Assembly: GCA_963822485.1 (NCBI GenBank)
Contig: CAWGHW010000001.1
Location: forward strand, 1-64,000
DNA length: 64,000 nt
Reading direction: 5' to 3'
Origin: DASUBV01 sp963822485
GTDB taxonomy: Bacteria > Actinomycetota > Actinomycetes > Streptosporangiales > Streptosporangiaceae
Shown here: piece after piece, positions 55,147-63,791 of the stretch
Layout of the letters: every line of letters begins with the position of its first letter
Numbering within the stretch: position 1 is the stretch's first letter
Position numbers and translations under genes: made by a program
Notes under the pieces: model-generated
Databases searched by the model: none
The model's input: only the letters and a program-made list of their open reading frames with translations
Told to the model about the DNA's origin: nothing

Positions 55147-55686
55147 CTAGTCGTGACCGGGCGGGAGCAGGAGCTCGGTCTGGTAGCGCGGGGCCAGGCT
55201 CACAGACTTGGCGAGAAAGGCGGCCTGCGCGTCGGGATCGAGCGGTGGGGGCGGCTCAGTCCGGGTGGCGACCGGCTGGCCGACCAGCGTGAAGAACTCG
55301 TCCTGCCCGGCCGGCGCGCACAGGCACAGCAGCCGCGAAGGCGTGTCAGAGGCGTTGGTGAAGGCGTGCGGTGCGTTGGCCGGCACGTTGATGGTCTGGC
55401 CGGCCGTGGCGACGATCGTCTGGCCCCGGAACGTCACCCGTACCTGTCCCTCCAGGACGGTGAACATCTCCTCGAAGTCGTGCCGGTGCGGCGGGGGCCC
55501 GCCGCCCGGCGGGACGTGCATGTCGATGAGCGTGTACTTCCCGGCCGTGTCCTGGCCGGTGACCAGGATCGTGTAGGTGTCGCCGACGAGCCCGAGGTGC
55601 GGCAGGCTCTGGTCCTGGTCCGGCCGCGCGATGGTGAGCGTGCGGGACAGGTCGTCGGGCGGGATCGCCTGCGGCTGATCCGGCAT
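55147..55686 (-). CDS. Cupin-domain protein
   Basis: 179 residues, single beta-barrel cupin. Motif 1 is PGGGPPPHRHDFEEMFTVLEG, with two His and Glu as metal ligands; motif 2 is NVPANAPHAFTNASD with the third His. The N- and C-terminal extensions are of the length seen in quercetinase- or storage-like monocupins. AGGAGG precedes the ATG by 4-5 bases. Divergent from the TetR gene at 55796 across 109 bases containing a small palindrome, suggesting repression by that TetR. Confidence 0.85.
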   Translation of the reverse strand: MPDQPQAIPPDDLSRTLTIARPDQDQSLPHLGLVGDTYTILVTGQDTAGKYTLIDMHVPPGGGPPPHRHDFEEMFTVLEGQVRVTFRGQTIVATAGQTINVPANAPHAFTNASDTPSRLLCLCAPAGQDEFFTLVGQPVATRTEPPPPLDPDAQAAFLAKSVSLAPRYQTELLLPPGHD

Positions 55687-55723
55687 CGTGCCTCCTCGAT
55701 GTTCGGTAGGCGGTGACTCCAGC

Positions 55724-55736
55724 AAAGCGGAGCTTT
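55724..55736. promoter_or_regulatory. Candidate operator between cupin and TetR genes
   Basis: Inverted repeat AAAGC-GGA-GCTTT in the AT-richest part of the shared intergenic region. It is likely the TetR site, by position only. Confidence 0.35.
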
Positions 55737-55795
55737 TCGTCCGGTTGAGTCTACCCCAGCGTGCCGGCCCGGCCTGATCAGGGTTCAATGAGGAC

Positions 55796-56386
55796 ATGGC
55801 CGCTACGAGTAGTTCGCGCGAGCTGCGCAGCGACGCGGCCCGCAACCATCAGGTCCTCGTCCGGGCGGCGACCGCTGCGGTGCATCGGGAGGGGCCGCGG
55901 GTGCCCATGGCCACGATCGCCGCCGACGCGGGGGTCGGCATTGGCACGCTCTACCGTCACTTCACGACCCGGGAAGACCTGCTCAGCTACCTCACCCACG
56001 TGTCGTTCGAGCGGGTGCTGGCGAACGCCAGGGCCGCCGAGCGCAGCGGCACGACGGCGGCCGCGGCGCTGCAGCAGTTCATCGAGGCGGCGATCAGCCA
56101 GCGCAACGAGCTCGTACTGCCGCTGCACGGCGGACCGCCCCTGACCTCGCCCGCGACCAGTGTCGTCCGGGAGCAGGTACACCAGGCCATCCAGCGGATC
56201 CTCGACCGCGGCCGGGCTGACGGCACTATCAGGCGGGACGTTACGCCGCACGAGATCGTCGTCTTCGGCGCGATGCTCGCCCAGCCCAGGGGATCCGACC
56301 AGGGCTGGGACGCGACCTGTCGCGCGCTGCTGGCCACCTACCTGGCGGGCCTGGGTACCGTTGCTCCGGCGACTGGCCGTTCATGA
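55796..56386 (+). CDS. TetR-family transcriptional regulator
   Basis: 196 residues. The N-terminal helix-turn-helix reads VLVRAATAAVHREGPRVPMA, TIAADAGVGIGTLYRHFTTR, EDLLSYL; the ligand domain is helical with a C-terminal VVFGAMLAQPRG. This subgroup often represses a nearby oxidoreductase or cupin. ATG 55796 is inside the stretch preceding the divergent cupin gene. The stop at 56384-56386 lies 20 bases from the left end of the IS1380-type unit. Before that insertion the next gene would have been the convergent luciferase-like monooxygenase gene. Confidence 0.88.
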   Translation: MAATSSSRELRSDAARNHQVLVRAATAAVHREGPRVPMATIAADAGVGIGTLYRHFTTREDLLSYLTHVSFERVLANARAAERSGTTAAAALQQFIEAAISQRNELVLPLHGGPPLTSPATSVVREQVHQAIQRILDRGRADGTIRRDVTPHEIVVFGAMLAQPRGSDQGWDATCRALLATYLAGLGTVAPATGRS

Positions 56387-56545
56387 CCGCCGGGGCTGGT
56401 TTCAGCCCTGATCCACCGAGAGGGTGATTTCGGGTTGCTGATTCCGGCTGCGGTCGTCGGGAGTGCTGATGAGGACGCCAGTAGGCCGCCGGTCTGCCCG
56501 GCGTTTCCACTTCGGTCCTCGGTTGTGCCGTTGCCGGCTGGGTGG

Positions 56546-57789
56546 TCAGGGCGTGACGGTGAGGGGTGGGCTGGTCGCGGTCGACCACAGCAGCTCCCAG
56601 CCGCCTGAGCATGCCCAGTGTGTCGGTAGGTGGAGGACGAGGCGTCGGCCGGTGGTTGCGATCCGGGCGGGGACGTTGATGATCCGGGTCCGCACCCAGG
56701 CGGCGTTGGCCGTGTACCTGCCTGAGGGCAGGTGCGCGAGCGGCCCGTCCTTGAGCTCGGCGATGACCTGCTCGGCCAGGGCGTGATCGCGATGCCGTTG
56801 ATCAGCCTCGATGGTCGACAGGGTGCTGTTGGTGATGAACGCATGGTGGCGGTAGGTCGCGAACAGCTCGCCCTGCTCGCTGCCGCCGGATGCCAGCGGC
56901 TGGAGCCGTTTGACCCGGCGCACGACCAGCCGACAGGCCGCGTGCTCTGCCTTGCGGCGGCCGGTGAACGCGATGAAGTCGACTTCGGTGACCTCGGCGT
57001 CGCTGACCCAGCGGTGCTCGTCCTCGTCGAAGACCGCGTTGGGGTACTCGATGGGCGGCCACGCGTGCGTCGGGATGCTGGTGATCGCCGCGGTCACGGT
57101 GGCTGTCATCGGGGCGGTCACCGAGAACCAGGTCCTGTGGCGCAGGGCAGTGCCGACGAACGCGTGGCCGTAGTAGGCCGAGTCCGCGCGGGCCAGGATC
57201 TGTCCGGTCACACCAGCGGCCCGGGCAGTCTTGATGGCCTGGGCCGACAACCTGCCGGCGCCGGTGGCCGAGGCGGTGTTGCCCGCCCGGAGCCGGGCGC
57301 GGGCGATCACCGGTGCCGCGGTCGGAGTCGAGATCGTGGCCAGTTGCAGGTTCAGCCCCCGGTGCCCGGTGTAGCCGAACGCGGCGCCCTGCTTGCCGTA
57401 GCCGGTCGCGGCCCGCCAACAGTTTGGGCACCCGGGTGGCGAGTCCGGTCAGCAGCCCGGCGCCGATCTTGCCGGGCTGCTGAACATGCCCGTGGGTGAA
57501 GGAGCGCAGGAACGTGCCCAGCGTCGAGGGCGCCCGGACCCCGCCAGACAGCCGGACCATCCCGCCGTGGCGGAGCAGGTCGAGATCATCGATCGAGTCC
57601 GCGCCGGCGAGCATCCCGCCCACCACCGGCGCGGCCTTCGCGCCCGCGCTGGCCGCCGGCACCGGCAACCCGCCGGGGAGGTCGTGGAACCCGGCGGGAC
57701 TCTGCCAGCCGCAGCGCCGGAACCAGACCCGCAGCCGACACCAAGTTCGGATCATCGAAGACAGGCCGGATCGTGTGAGAAGGCGTCAC
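56546..57789 (-). pseudogene. IS1380-family transposase, frame-broken and internally deleted
   Basis: DDE transposase in pieces: FDDPNLVSAAGLVPALRLAES, then after a frame change GFHDLPGGLPVP, MLAGADSIDDLDLLRHGGMV, STLGTFLRSFTHGHV, another change, and from 57310 a long frame ILARADSAYYGHAFVGTAL (catalytic Asp), DFIAFTGRRKAEHAACRLVV, HHAFITNSTLSTIEAD, VIAELKDGPLAHLPSGRYT. After ANAAWV the sequence jumps to RTRIINVPARIATTGRRLV, so about 35 residues usually present are deleted. At least three lesions; inactive as written. Confidence 0.82.
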
Positions 57790-57897
57790 TTACGAGGTGC
57801 CCCTCCTGGTCAGTTCGGATCGGACGTCGCAATCCAGATCCTCCCTGCTCAGAAGGGCATTCTCGTCCTACGCCACGCTCACGCCACCGAGCCGCAC
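57603..57897 (-). repeat. 295-bp direct repeat, copy 1 (IS1380 right-end region)
   Basis: Covers the transposase 5' end and upstream. It is nearly identical to 59375-59669, same strand, but lacks the terminal GTGGATCAGGG that follows copy 2. Confidence 0.8.
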
Positions 57898-58108
57898 CGT
57901 CGGCTTGGGCTCAGGGGCGGTTGATGGCGGTTGTTGGCACCGGGCGGTTGACCTGCGCAAACTCGTTGGCAGCAGCGGACACCGACCGGCCGCGGCTGGT
58001 CCTCCTGCCACATTTTCTGCCACATGCATCAGCGGTCTCGCGCGCCGAAGCGCCGGCCGGGTTCGAGATCATGGAGCAACTCCTCGAACACACGTCCGGC
58101 AGGACTGG

Positions 58109-58768
58109 TCAGTCGAACAGCTTCCAGTGACCCTCGGAGACGACAGCGACCTCGCCGTCGATGACGGTGATGGCGGTCTGGTCGTCGATGGCGTAGCCCG
58201 GCCCGTCGAGCGCGGCGGCCCAGCGCTCCGCGTCGGCTAGGGTAAACCCCGGCATGTTCGGGTGGTCGAGGTGCGGAAAGATGCTGAAGTCGACCAGCCC
58301 GAGTGCCTGGACGCTGCCCGTGGGCGGCTGCCAGTCACTCAGGTCCTGGCCTAGGCGGGGCGCTGCCACGAGGCTCCCGGCGCTCACCCCGACCCACACG
58401 GTGTGCTGCAGTGAAGGCAGGACGTCGGCCGCGCCGGACTGCCACAGCCAGTGCGCCAGGTACAGCGGATCGCCACCGCCCACCAGAAGAGCGTCGGTTT
58501 CCCGGACGATGGGGATCCACTGCGCCGCGTCGATGCTGGGGAGTGCTGTGAGCTCGAGCAGGCCGAGAGACTTCCAGCCGATCTCGCACAGCGGAGTCAT
58601 CGCGCGGCCGGAGACGATGCGCCACGCGGCAGCGGGGCCCCCCGCGGGGTACGCCGCCGTTGGGATCACCAGGGCGCTGGCCTCGGCGATGGGCTTGCCC
58701 AGCATCTCGACGAGCGTGTTGGCGATGCTCGTGTTCTTGATGCCAGCGGAGGTGAGGAGAAGCTTCAT
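58109..58768 (-). CDS. Peptidase E-like (S51) protein, passenger gene
   Basis: 219 residues. LLLTSAGIKNTSI at the N-terminus, TDALLVGGGDPLYLAHWL and VGVSAGSLVAAP with the nucleophile Ser match the class-I glutamine-amidotransferase-like peptidase E family (Asp-dipeptidase). His in FPHLDHPN is in the expected place for the triad. ATG 58768 has GAAGAG about 5 bases upstream. It lies within the IS1380-type unit, so it is probably carried by the element. Intact. Confidence 0.82.
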   Translation of the reverse strand: MKLLLTSAGIKNTSIANTLVEMLGKPIAEASALVIPTAAYPAGGPAAAWRIVSGRAMTPLCEIGWKSLGLLELTALPSIDAAQWIPIVRETDALLVGGGDPLYLAHWLWQSGAADVLPSLQHTVWVGVSAGSLVAAPRLGQDLSDWQPPTGSVQALGLVDFSIFPHLDHPNMPGFTLADAERWAAALDGPGYAIDDQTAITVIDGEVAVVSEGHWKLFD

Positions 58769-58871
58769 GTCTCTTCTACGATCTCGTCCTCCCGGATCCG
58801 ACATCAGCACCGTAATCGATCTGGTCGAAGGGCGCGCCCCCGTCCTGGCCGTACGCCTCTCGGCACCGGTT

Positions 58872-58902
58872 CCGAGGGTAGTACCGGCGGCACTACCCTC
58901 GG
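58872..58902. promoter_or_regulatory. Perfect 11-bp inverted repeat before a small gene
   Basis: Arms CCGAGGGTAGT and ACTACCCTCGG separated by nine bases, ending three bases before the ATG at 58906. Either an operator overlapping the promoter or a hairpin hiding the start. There is no ribosome site outside the stem. Confidence 0.65.
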
Positions 58903-58905
58903 TAC

Positions 58906-59058
58906 ATGACCGAGAGGCAGTTGCTCCTGGGTGAGGGCAAGCGAGCGGTCACGGCGTGGGAGACGGCGGCCGGTTCGCTGACCAACGAGGAGCGTGCAGC
59001 GGCTGAGGTGCTGCTGGACCGTCTCCGCGTCGAGGCTCAAGCGACGGTCTCGGGCTGA
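58906..59058 (+). CDS. Small 50-residue protein, unrecognised
   Basis: Begins MTERQLLLGEGKRAVTAWET and ends with EVLLDRLRVEAQATVSG; amphipathic helices, no Cys, no membrane segment. It is charged and looks like a small regulator or antitoxin-like protein, but no family is recognised. It starts right after a perfect inverted repeat and has only a TGA stop and an intergenic gap behind it. Divergent from the peptidase E gene. Both lie inside the IS1380-type unit. Coding status is moderately supported by the operator-like repeat and codon bias. Confidence 0.5.
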   Translation: MTERQLLLGEGKRAVTAWETAAGSLTNEERAAAEVLLDRLRVEAQATVSG

Positions 59059-59191
59059 GCAAGGTGACGCTGGTCGAGGAAACATAGGCGAATGCAGGTC
59101 GTGGACCTCCATTTGACCCGCATTTGGCGCCAAGGATGCTTCGCGCGTACGCCGCCGGGAGACGCCTGACTGCGTCACCCCGGCCGGCACA

Positions 59192-59374
59192 GTGAACGGC
59201 ATGACCCGGACCGATGCTCTCGATGACCGCTTCGACGAGGCGGTTCGCACGCTCCTGGACGCCCACTCGGCCGGCGTCGATGTTGGCAAGTGGCTCGCCC
59301 GCCTCGCTGGCGCGGCTGCCGCCGACCTCGGCAGCACCGAGGAGCTTCTCGCCAACCGGCCCGGCTCCTGGGAA
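59192..59374 (+). pseudogene. 5' fragment of an unknown gene cut by IS1380 sequence
   Basis: About 60 codons: MTRTDALDDRFDEAVRTLLD, AHSAGVDVGKWLARLAGAAA, ADLGSTEELLANRPGSW. At 59375 the sequence changes abruptly to the second IS1380 right-end copy. The first half is helical and family-unknown. The gene end is not present in the window. Confidence 0.55.
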
Positions 59375-59669
59375 GCCGGCGAGCATCCCGCCCACCACCG
59401 GCGCGGCCTTCGCGCCCGCGCTGGCCGCCGGCACCGGCAACCCGCCGGGGAGGTCGTGGAACCCTGCGGACTCTGCCAGCCGCAGCGCCGGAACCAGACC
59501 CGCAGCCGACACCAAGTTCGGATCATCGAACCCAGGCCGGATCGTGTGAGAAGGCGTCACTTACGAGGTGCCCCTCCTGGCCAGTTCGGATCGGACGTCG
59601 CAATCCAGATCCTCCCTGCTCAGGAGGGCATTCTCGTCCTACGCCACGCTCACGCCACCGAGCCGCACC
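59375..59669 (-). repeat. 295-bp direct repeat, copy 2 (IS1380 right-end region)
   Basis: Second copy of 57603-57897, same orientation; followed by A and the terminal GTGGATCAGGG and then TTCAG. Confidence 0.8.
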
Positions 59670-59682
59670 AGTGGATCAGGGT

Positions 59683-60545
59683 TCAGCCGGCGTCGGCCGG
59701 GGTCAGTCCGAGCCGGGCAGCTAGCCGGCCGAGGTAGCCGACGACCTGGTCCGGGGAGCGGTCAGGCAGGCCGAACGCCACGTCGGTGACCCCGATCTGC
59801 GCCCAGCGGGCCAGCAGGTCGGGGTCCGGCCGGCCAGCCAGCGCCGTCACCCGGGGCTGGCCGTCGCGGCCGGCCTCCTGCCAGGCCTGGCGCAGCAGCG
59901 GGATCTTGTCGTCGAGACCGGTCTCGCCTGGCGTGGTCAGCCAGCCGTCGGCGTGGCGGGCGATCCAGCCGAAGGTCTGGCCGGTCCCGCCGGCCCGGCC
60001 AGGACGGGGACCCGCGGCTGCTGCACCGGCTTGGGCCACGCCCAGGAGGCGGCGAAGCTGACGAACTCGCCGTGGTAGCTGGCCTCTTCCTGCGACCACA
60101 GGGCCTGCATGGCGGCCAGGTACTCGGCCAGCACCGCCCGCCGCCGGGCGGGCGGGACGCCGTGGTCGGCCAGCTCGTCGGCGTTCCAGCCGAAGCCCAC
60201 GCCGAGCTCAACCCGGCCGCCGGACAGGTGGTCGAGCGAGGCGATGGTCTTGGCCAGCGTGATCGGGTCGTGCTCGGCGGGCAGGGCAACCGCCGTGCCG
60301 AGCCTGATCGTGGTGGTGACCGCGGCGGCCATGCTCAGCGCTACCCACGGGTCCAGCGTCCGCAGGTACCGGTCGTCGGGCAGCTCGCTGGTCCCGGTCC
60401 GCGGGTGCGGCGAGTCGCGCCGGACCGGGATGTGGGTGTGCTCGGGCACGTAGAAGCAATCGAAGCCGGCCGCTTCCGCGGCCTGCGCGGCCTGGGCCGG
60501 CGTGATCCCGCGGTCGCTGGAGAACAACACGACGCCGTGCCGCAT
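59683..60545 (-). pseudogene. Luciferase-like F420-dependent monooxygenase, frame broken once
   Basis: LLM-class flavin/F420 oxidoreductase (TIGR03619-like). Frame 1 (60545 to about 60000): AAEAAGFDCFYVPEHTHIPV, LDPWVALSMAAAVTTTIRLG, RVELGVGFGWNADELADHGV, RRRAVLAEYLAAMQALWSQE. Frame 2: GWIARHADGWLTTPGE, VAFGLPDRSPDQVVGYLGRL to the TGA at 59683-59685. The offset equals one missing base in the GC run near 60000. Restored length is about 288 residues, normal. The stop lies in the TTCAG target duplication of the IS1380-type unit, so insertion occurred precisely at the 3' end without altering the coding sequence. Confidence 0.8.
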
Positions 60546-60600
60546 GGGCGCTCCTTCGTACCGGCGCAGCTAGCAGGCGCCCCGGAGGCACCACCGGCCG

Positions 60601-60660
60601 GGACAGCACCGACCAGGACAGCACCGACCAGGACAGCACCGACCGGGACACTGCCGACTA
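60601..60660. repeat. Fourfold 15-bp tandem repeat
   Basis: GGACAGCACCGACCA at 60601-60615 and 60616-60630, GGACAGCACCGACCG at 60631-60645, and a diverged unit ending 60660. It lies between the luciferase-like gene start (60545) and the BTAD gene end (60683). Confidence 0.7.
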
Positions 60661-60682
60661 TGCGGCTTCCGCGGCGAGAAGG

Positions 60683-62782
60683 CTAGCGCGCCGCCGCGGT
60701 CGAGCTCAGGAAGCGCTCGAGTTCGGTGAGGTACTCGCTGACCGGGCCGGCGGTCAGCATGCCGCTGGCTGCGCCGGCGATCTCGCCCGCGGCGGGCAGC
60801 AGCGCGCTGCGCGCCGTGGCCGCGACCGCGCGGTCGGCCAGGGTGACGGCCGCTCGGGCGGTGAGGCACCAGAGCGCCTCCGTCAGCAGGCCGGGCGGCG
60901 GTGCCGGGCAGCGCCGGAGCGCTTCGCGCGCGGCAGTGCGTACGGATAGGTCGGCCTGGCCGCGGGCGAGCAGCCGCCAGGGGCGCGCCCAGGCCTGGTA
61001 GGGGCCCCAGTCGGTCTCGTCGGGGAAGCTCGCGGGCTCGCGCCGCCATACCCGCAGGCACAGCCGCGCCAGGGCCAGGAGCCCGTCCTCGACTCCTGGC
61101 ATGCCGGAGTCGTCCAGCAGCGTGGCGGCCTGGCGGTAACGCTCCTCGGCCCCGGCCCCGGCCCCGGCCCCGGCCCCGGCCCCGGTCCCGGTCCCGGCCG
61201 TGTCCGTGGTGGCGGCGGCTCGCATGGCCTCGTACCAGCTGGTGAACACGCTGGCCAGCGGTCGTTCGTGCAGCTCGGCCAGCTGCTCCAGGACCGCCGA
61301 CTGCGCGTCGGCGCCGCTGAAGTCACCGAGCCCGCTGAGCGCCTGAAGCCTGATCAGCCGCCCGAGGACCTCGAAGCTGACCAGCCCGTGCCGGGTGGCC
61401 AGGGCCACGATCTCGGCGCCGATCGCGTCGCGTTGCGCGGCGAGCCCGGTCCGCCAGAAGGTCTGCATCCACACGCCGTTGAGGGCGAAGGCGAGCAGCG
61501 CGGGGTCGCCGAGGCGGCGCGCGATCGCCTCGGCCTCGGCCGCCGCCTGACCAGCGCGGCCGGCGCGACTGCCGCGTGACTCCAGGGCGATGGTGGCCAG
61601 GAGCCGGGCCCTCAGGGAGTCACGGCCGGCCGGGAGCCCGGTGAGGGTGCGCTCGGCGGCGGCGACGATCCGCGCCGCGGCGGCCGGGTCGTCCGAGCGG
61701 GGCCAGATCGCGGGCGCGTCGAAGTTGCCGATGACCCGCGCGGTGAGGCCGGGATCGCCGATCTCTTCTGCCGCCTCGATAGCTGCCAGGCGCTGGCTCA
61801 TGGCCGCCTGCAGGCCGGGCCCGCCGGCCAGCGCGAGACTGCCCGCGAGCGTGGCGGCTGACTCAAGCCGGGTCCGGGTGAAGCCGCGTGCCGTCCGCTG
61901 GTAGGCGGCGGTCGTGGCCGTCAGCACGTCGTCCGCCGGCCCGTCGTCGCCGCCGTCATCTGCCGGCGCGTCATCCGACGGCCAGTCGAGGTGGGCCTCG
62001 TGGCGCAGGATGCTGATCTCCAGCGCGGCCAGCGCCGGGCCGAGGTCCAGGCCGAGCTCGGCGGCCAGTAGTGACCTGGCGCGGCCGATCACCTCGAGGG
62101 CCTCGGCCTGGCGTCCGCAGCGGTACAGCGCGAGCGCGAGCAGGCGCCACGCATCCTCGCGCCAGGGCTGCCCGCGGATGAGGGCTTGCAGGTCCGGCAC
62201 GGCCTGGGCCGCGCGGCCCAGCGCGAGCCGGGCCTGCGCCTGCCGCTCGATCAGGCCCAGGCGCAGCTCCGTCAGCCGGGCGCATTCGCCGCTGGCCCAC
62301 GGCTCGCCCGCGAACTCGGTGTAGGCCGGGCCCCGCCACAGGGCCAGCGACTCATCGCTCAGCTCCAGCACGCGCGGCGGCGCGGCGGACGCGGCGTCGG
62401 CAGCCAGCCGCTCGAACCTGAGCGCATCCAGGTCATCGGGGCTGGTCCGCAGCGCGTACCCGCGGCCCTGGGTGACCAGGATCCGGAACCCGGACCGCGG
62501 CGGCCGGCCCGGCTCGACGGAGCGCCGCAGGGCGCCGACGAAGGTCCGGATCGCCGAGGCCGCCCCGGCCGGCGGCGTCTCCCACAGGTCCTCGATCAGG
62601 ACACCGAGCGGGACGACCCGGCCGCGCGCGACGGCGAGCCTGGCCAGCACCGCGCGGTGGCGGGGACCCTTGAGGTCCAGCGCCGCGCCGCCGGCGCCCC
62701 AGGCGACGACCGGGCCCAGCACCCCGAACGTCACCTGGCCAGATGAGGCCTCCTCACTCACCCGGCTCACCCACCCGGCCAT
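60683..62782 (-). CDS. BTAD/SARP-type transcriptional regulator
   Basis: 699 residues. The N-terminal OmpR-like winged helix (about 15-105) contains LKGPRHRAVLARLAVARGRV and SAIRTFVGALRRSVEPG. It is followed by the bacterial transcriptional activation domain (about 110-255) with FERLAADA, SDESLALWRGPAYTEFA, LRLGLIERQAQARLALGR, GQPWREDAWRLLALALYRCG. The remaining 430 residues are TPR-like helices without the ATPase seen in AfsR. A Gly-Ala run near residue 540 derives from (GGCCCC)n DNA around 61150-61200. ATG 62782 chosen; GTG 62761 possible. Divergent from the hydrolase, so that may be a target. Confidence 0.83.
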   Translation of the reverse strand: MAGWVSRVSEEASSGQVTFGVLGPVVAWGAGGAALDLKGPRHRAVLARLAVARGRVVPLGVLIEDLWETPPAGAASAIRTFVGALRRSVEPGRPPRSGFRILVTQGRGYALRTSPDDLDALRFERLAADAASAAPPRVLELSDESLALWRGPAYTEFAGEPWASGECARLTELRLGLIERQAQARLALGRAAQAVPDLQALIRGQPWREDAWRLLALALYRCGRQAEALEVIGRARSLLAAELGLDLGPALAALEISILRHEAHLDWPSDDAPADDGGDDGPADDVLTATTAAYQRTARGFTRTRLESAATLAGSLALAGGPGLQAAMSQRLAAIEAAEEIGDPGLTARVIGNFDAPAIWPRSDDPAAAARIVAAAERTLTGLPAGRDSLRARLLATIALESRGSRAGRAGQAAAEAEAIARRLGDPALLAFALNGVWMQTFWRTGLAAQRDAIGAEIVALATRHGLVSFEVLGRLIRLQALSGLGDFSGADAQSAVLEQLAELHERPLASVFTSWYEAMRAAATTDTAGTGTGAGAGAGAGAGAEERYRQAATLLDDSGMPGVEDGLLALARLCLRVWRREPASFPDETDWGPYQAWARPWRLLARGQADLSVRTAAREALRRCPAPPPGLLTEALWCLTARAAVTLADRAVAATARSALLPAAGEIAGAASGMLTAGPVSEYLTELERFLSSTAAAR

Positions 62783-62829
62783 GCTACGGCGCTGACCAGA
62801 TGCTGATCGCGGTGCGCCACAGTGCCAGC

Positions 62830-63791
62830 ATGACCATGACAATCCCCGGATTCGGCTACCAGCGCGTCGCCGTTGCCGACGGCGTGCGGCTGAACGCTGC
62901 CATCGGCGGCTGCGGCAGCCCCGTCGTGCTGCTGCACGGATTCCCGCAGACCCACCTGATGTGGCGGCATGTCGCCGCCGGCCTGGCCGCCGAGCACACC
63001 GTGATCTGCCCTGACCTGCGCGGCTACGGCGATAGTGACAAGCCGGCCGAAGACGGCCCGGATACCTACTCCAAGCGGACCATGGCCGCCGACATCCTGA
63101 CGCTGGCCAGGACCCTCGGACACGACCGGTTCGCCCTGGCCGGGCACGACCGGGGCGCGCTGGTCGCGTTCCGGGCCGGCCTGGACCACCCAGCCTCGGT
63201 CAGCCACCTCGCCGTCCTGGACGTCCTGCCCACGCTCGACATGTGGAGCGTCCTGCACGGCGCCGGCGCGGCGGTGGCCTTCCACCTGTACCTCATGGCC
63301 CAGCCTCCGGGCCTGCCCGAGCAGATGATCAGCGCCAGCGCCGACGCGTTCTTCGGGCACTTCCTCGACGCCTGGGCCTCGCACCCCGCCGGCGCTCCGC
63401 CAGCACCGCCATTCCCGGCGATGTCCGCGCCGAGTACCTCCGGGCCTGCCGCGAGGCAGTCCCCTCCATCGTGGCCGACTACCGGGCCAGCGCGGGCATC
63501 GATATCGAGCACGATCAGGCCGACCGGGCCGCCGGGCGCGTCCTGGCCATGCCGGTAACCGTCGTCCAGCAGGACTGGGGCGCCGCACTCGGCTACGACG
63601 CCGCCGGGCTCTGGCGCCCCTGGGCCACGGACCTGATCCACCACACGACCGAGTCCGGTCACTTCATGGCCGAGGAAGCACCCGGGCCCATCACCGCCCT
63701 GCTCCGCCAGCTCATCGCCCGCGAACCCAGGGAACTGCCCCCGGCCTCGCTCACTGGTGGTCGTACTCGTCGTGGCGGCGGAACCAGTTGA
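62830..63791 (+). pseudogene. Haloalkanoate dehalogenase/epoxide hydrolase-like enzyme, frame broken once
   Basis: Alpha/beta hydrolase. VVLLHGFPQTHLMWRHVA, PDLRGYGDSDKP and the nucleophile Asp in FALAGHDRGALVAFR are typical of the fluoroacetate dehalogenase/epoxide hydrolase group. The first frame runs to about 63400. The rest, AIPGDVRAEYLRACREAVP, MPVTVVQQDWGAALGY and TESGHFMAEEAPGPI with the catalytic His, is in the next frame, one base off. Restored length is about 310 residues. The ATG at 62830 starts MTMTIPGFGYQ. Divergent from the BTAD regulator. The final residues past about 63745 overlap the DUF899 gene on the other strand. Confidence 0.8.

Larger units (their letters stand above)
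56406..59681 (-). mobile_element. IS1380-type unit carrying passenger genes
   Basis: Left end CCCTGATCCAC at 56406-56416 and right end GTGGATCAGGG at 59671-59681 are perfect 11-base inverted repeats. They are flanked by the same pentanucleotide TTCAG (56401-56405 and 59682-59686), a target duplication. Inside are a disrupted IS1380-type transposase, then a peptidase E gene, a 50-codon gene, a truncated gene and a second 295-base piece of the element's right end. An IS1380 element alone is about 1.7 kb; this unit is 3.3 kb. Confidence 0.72.

Noticed and set aside
58019..58110. Integrase C-terminus near the peptidase E gene
   Set aside because: A WQKMWQ-like reading on the minus strand resembles integrase tails, but it is too short and isolated to support.
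60601..60660. Possible CRISPR or origin iterons
   Set aside because: 15-base tandem without spacers, no replication gene nearby.
61145..61200. GGCCCC hexanucleotide run as a regulatory or recombination site
   Set aside because: It lies inside the BTAD coding frame and codes for a Gly-Ala linker; ordinary low-complexity slippage is enough.
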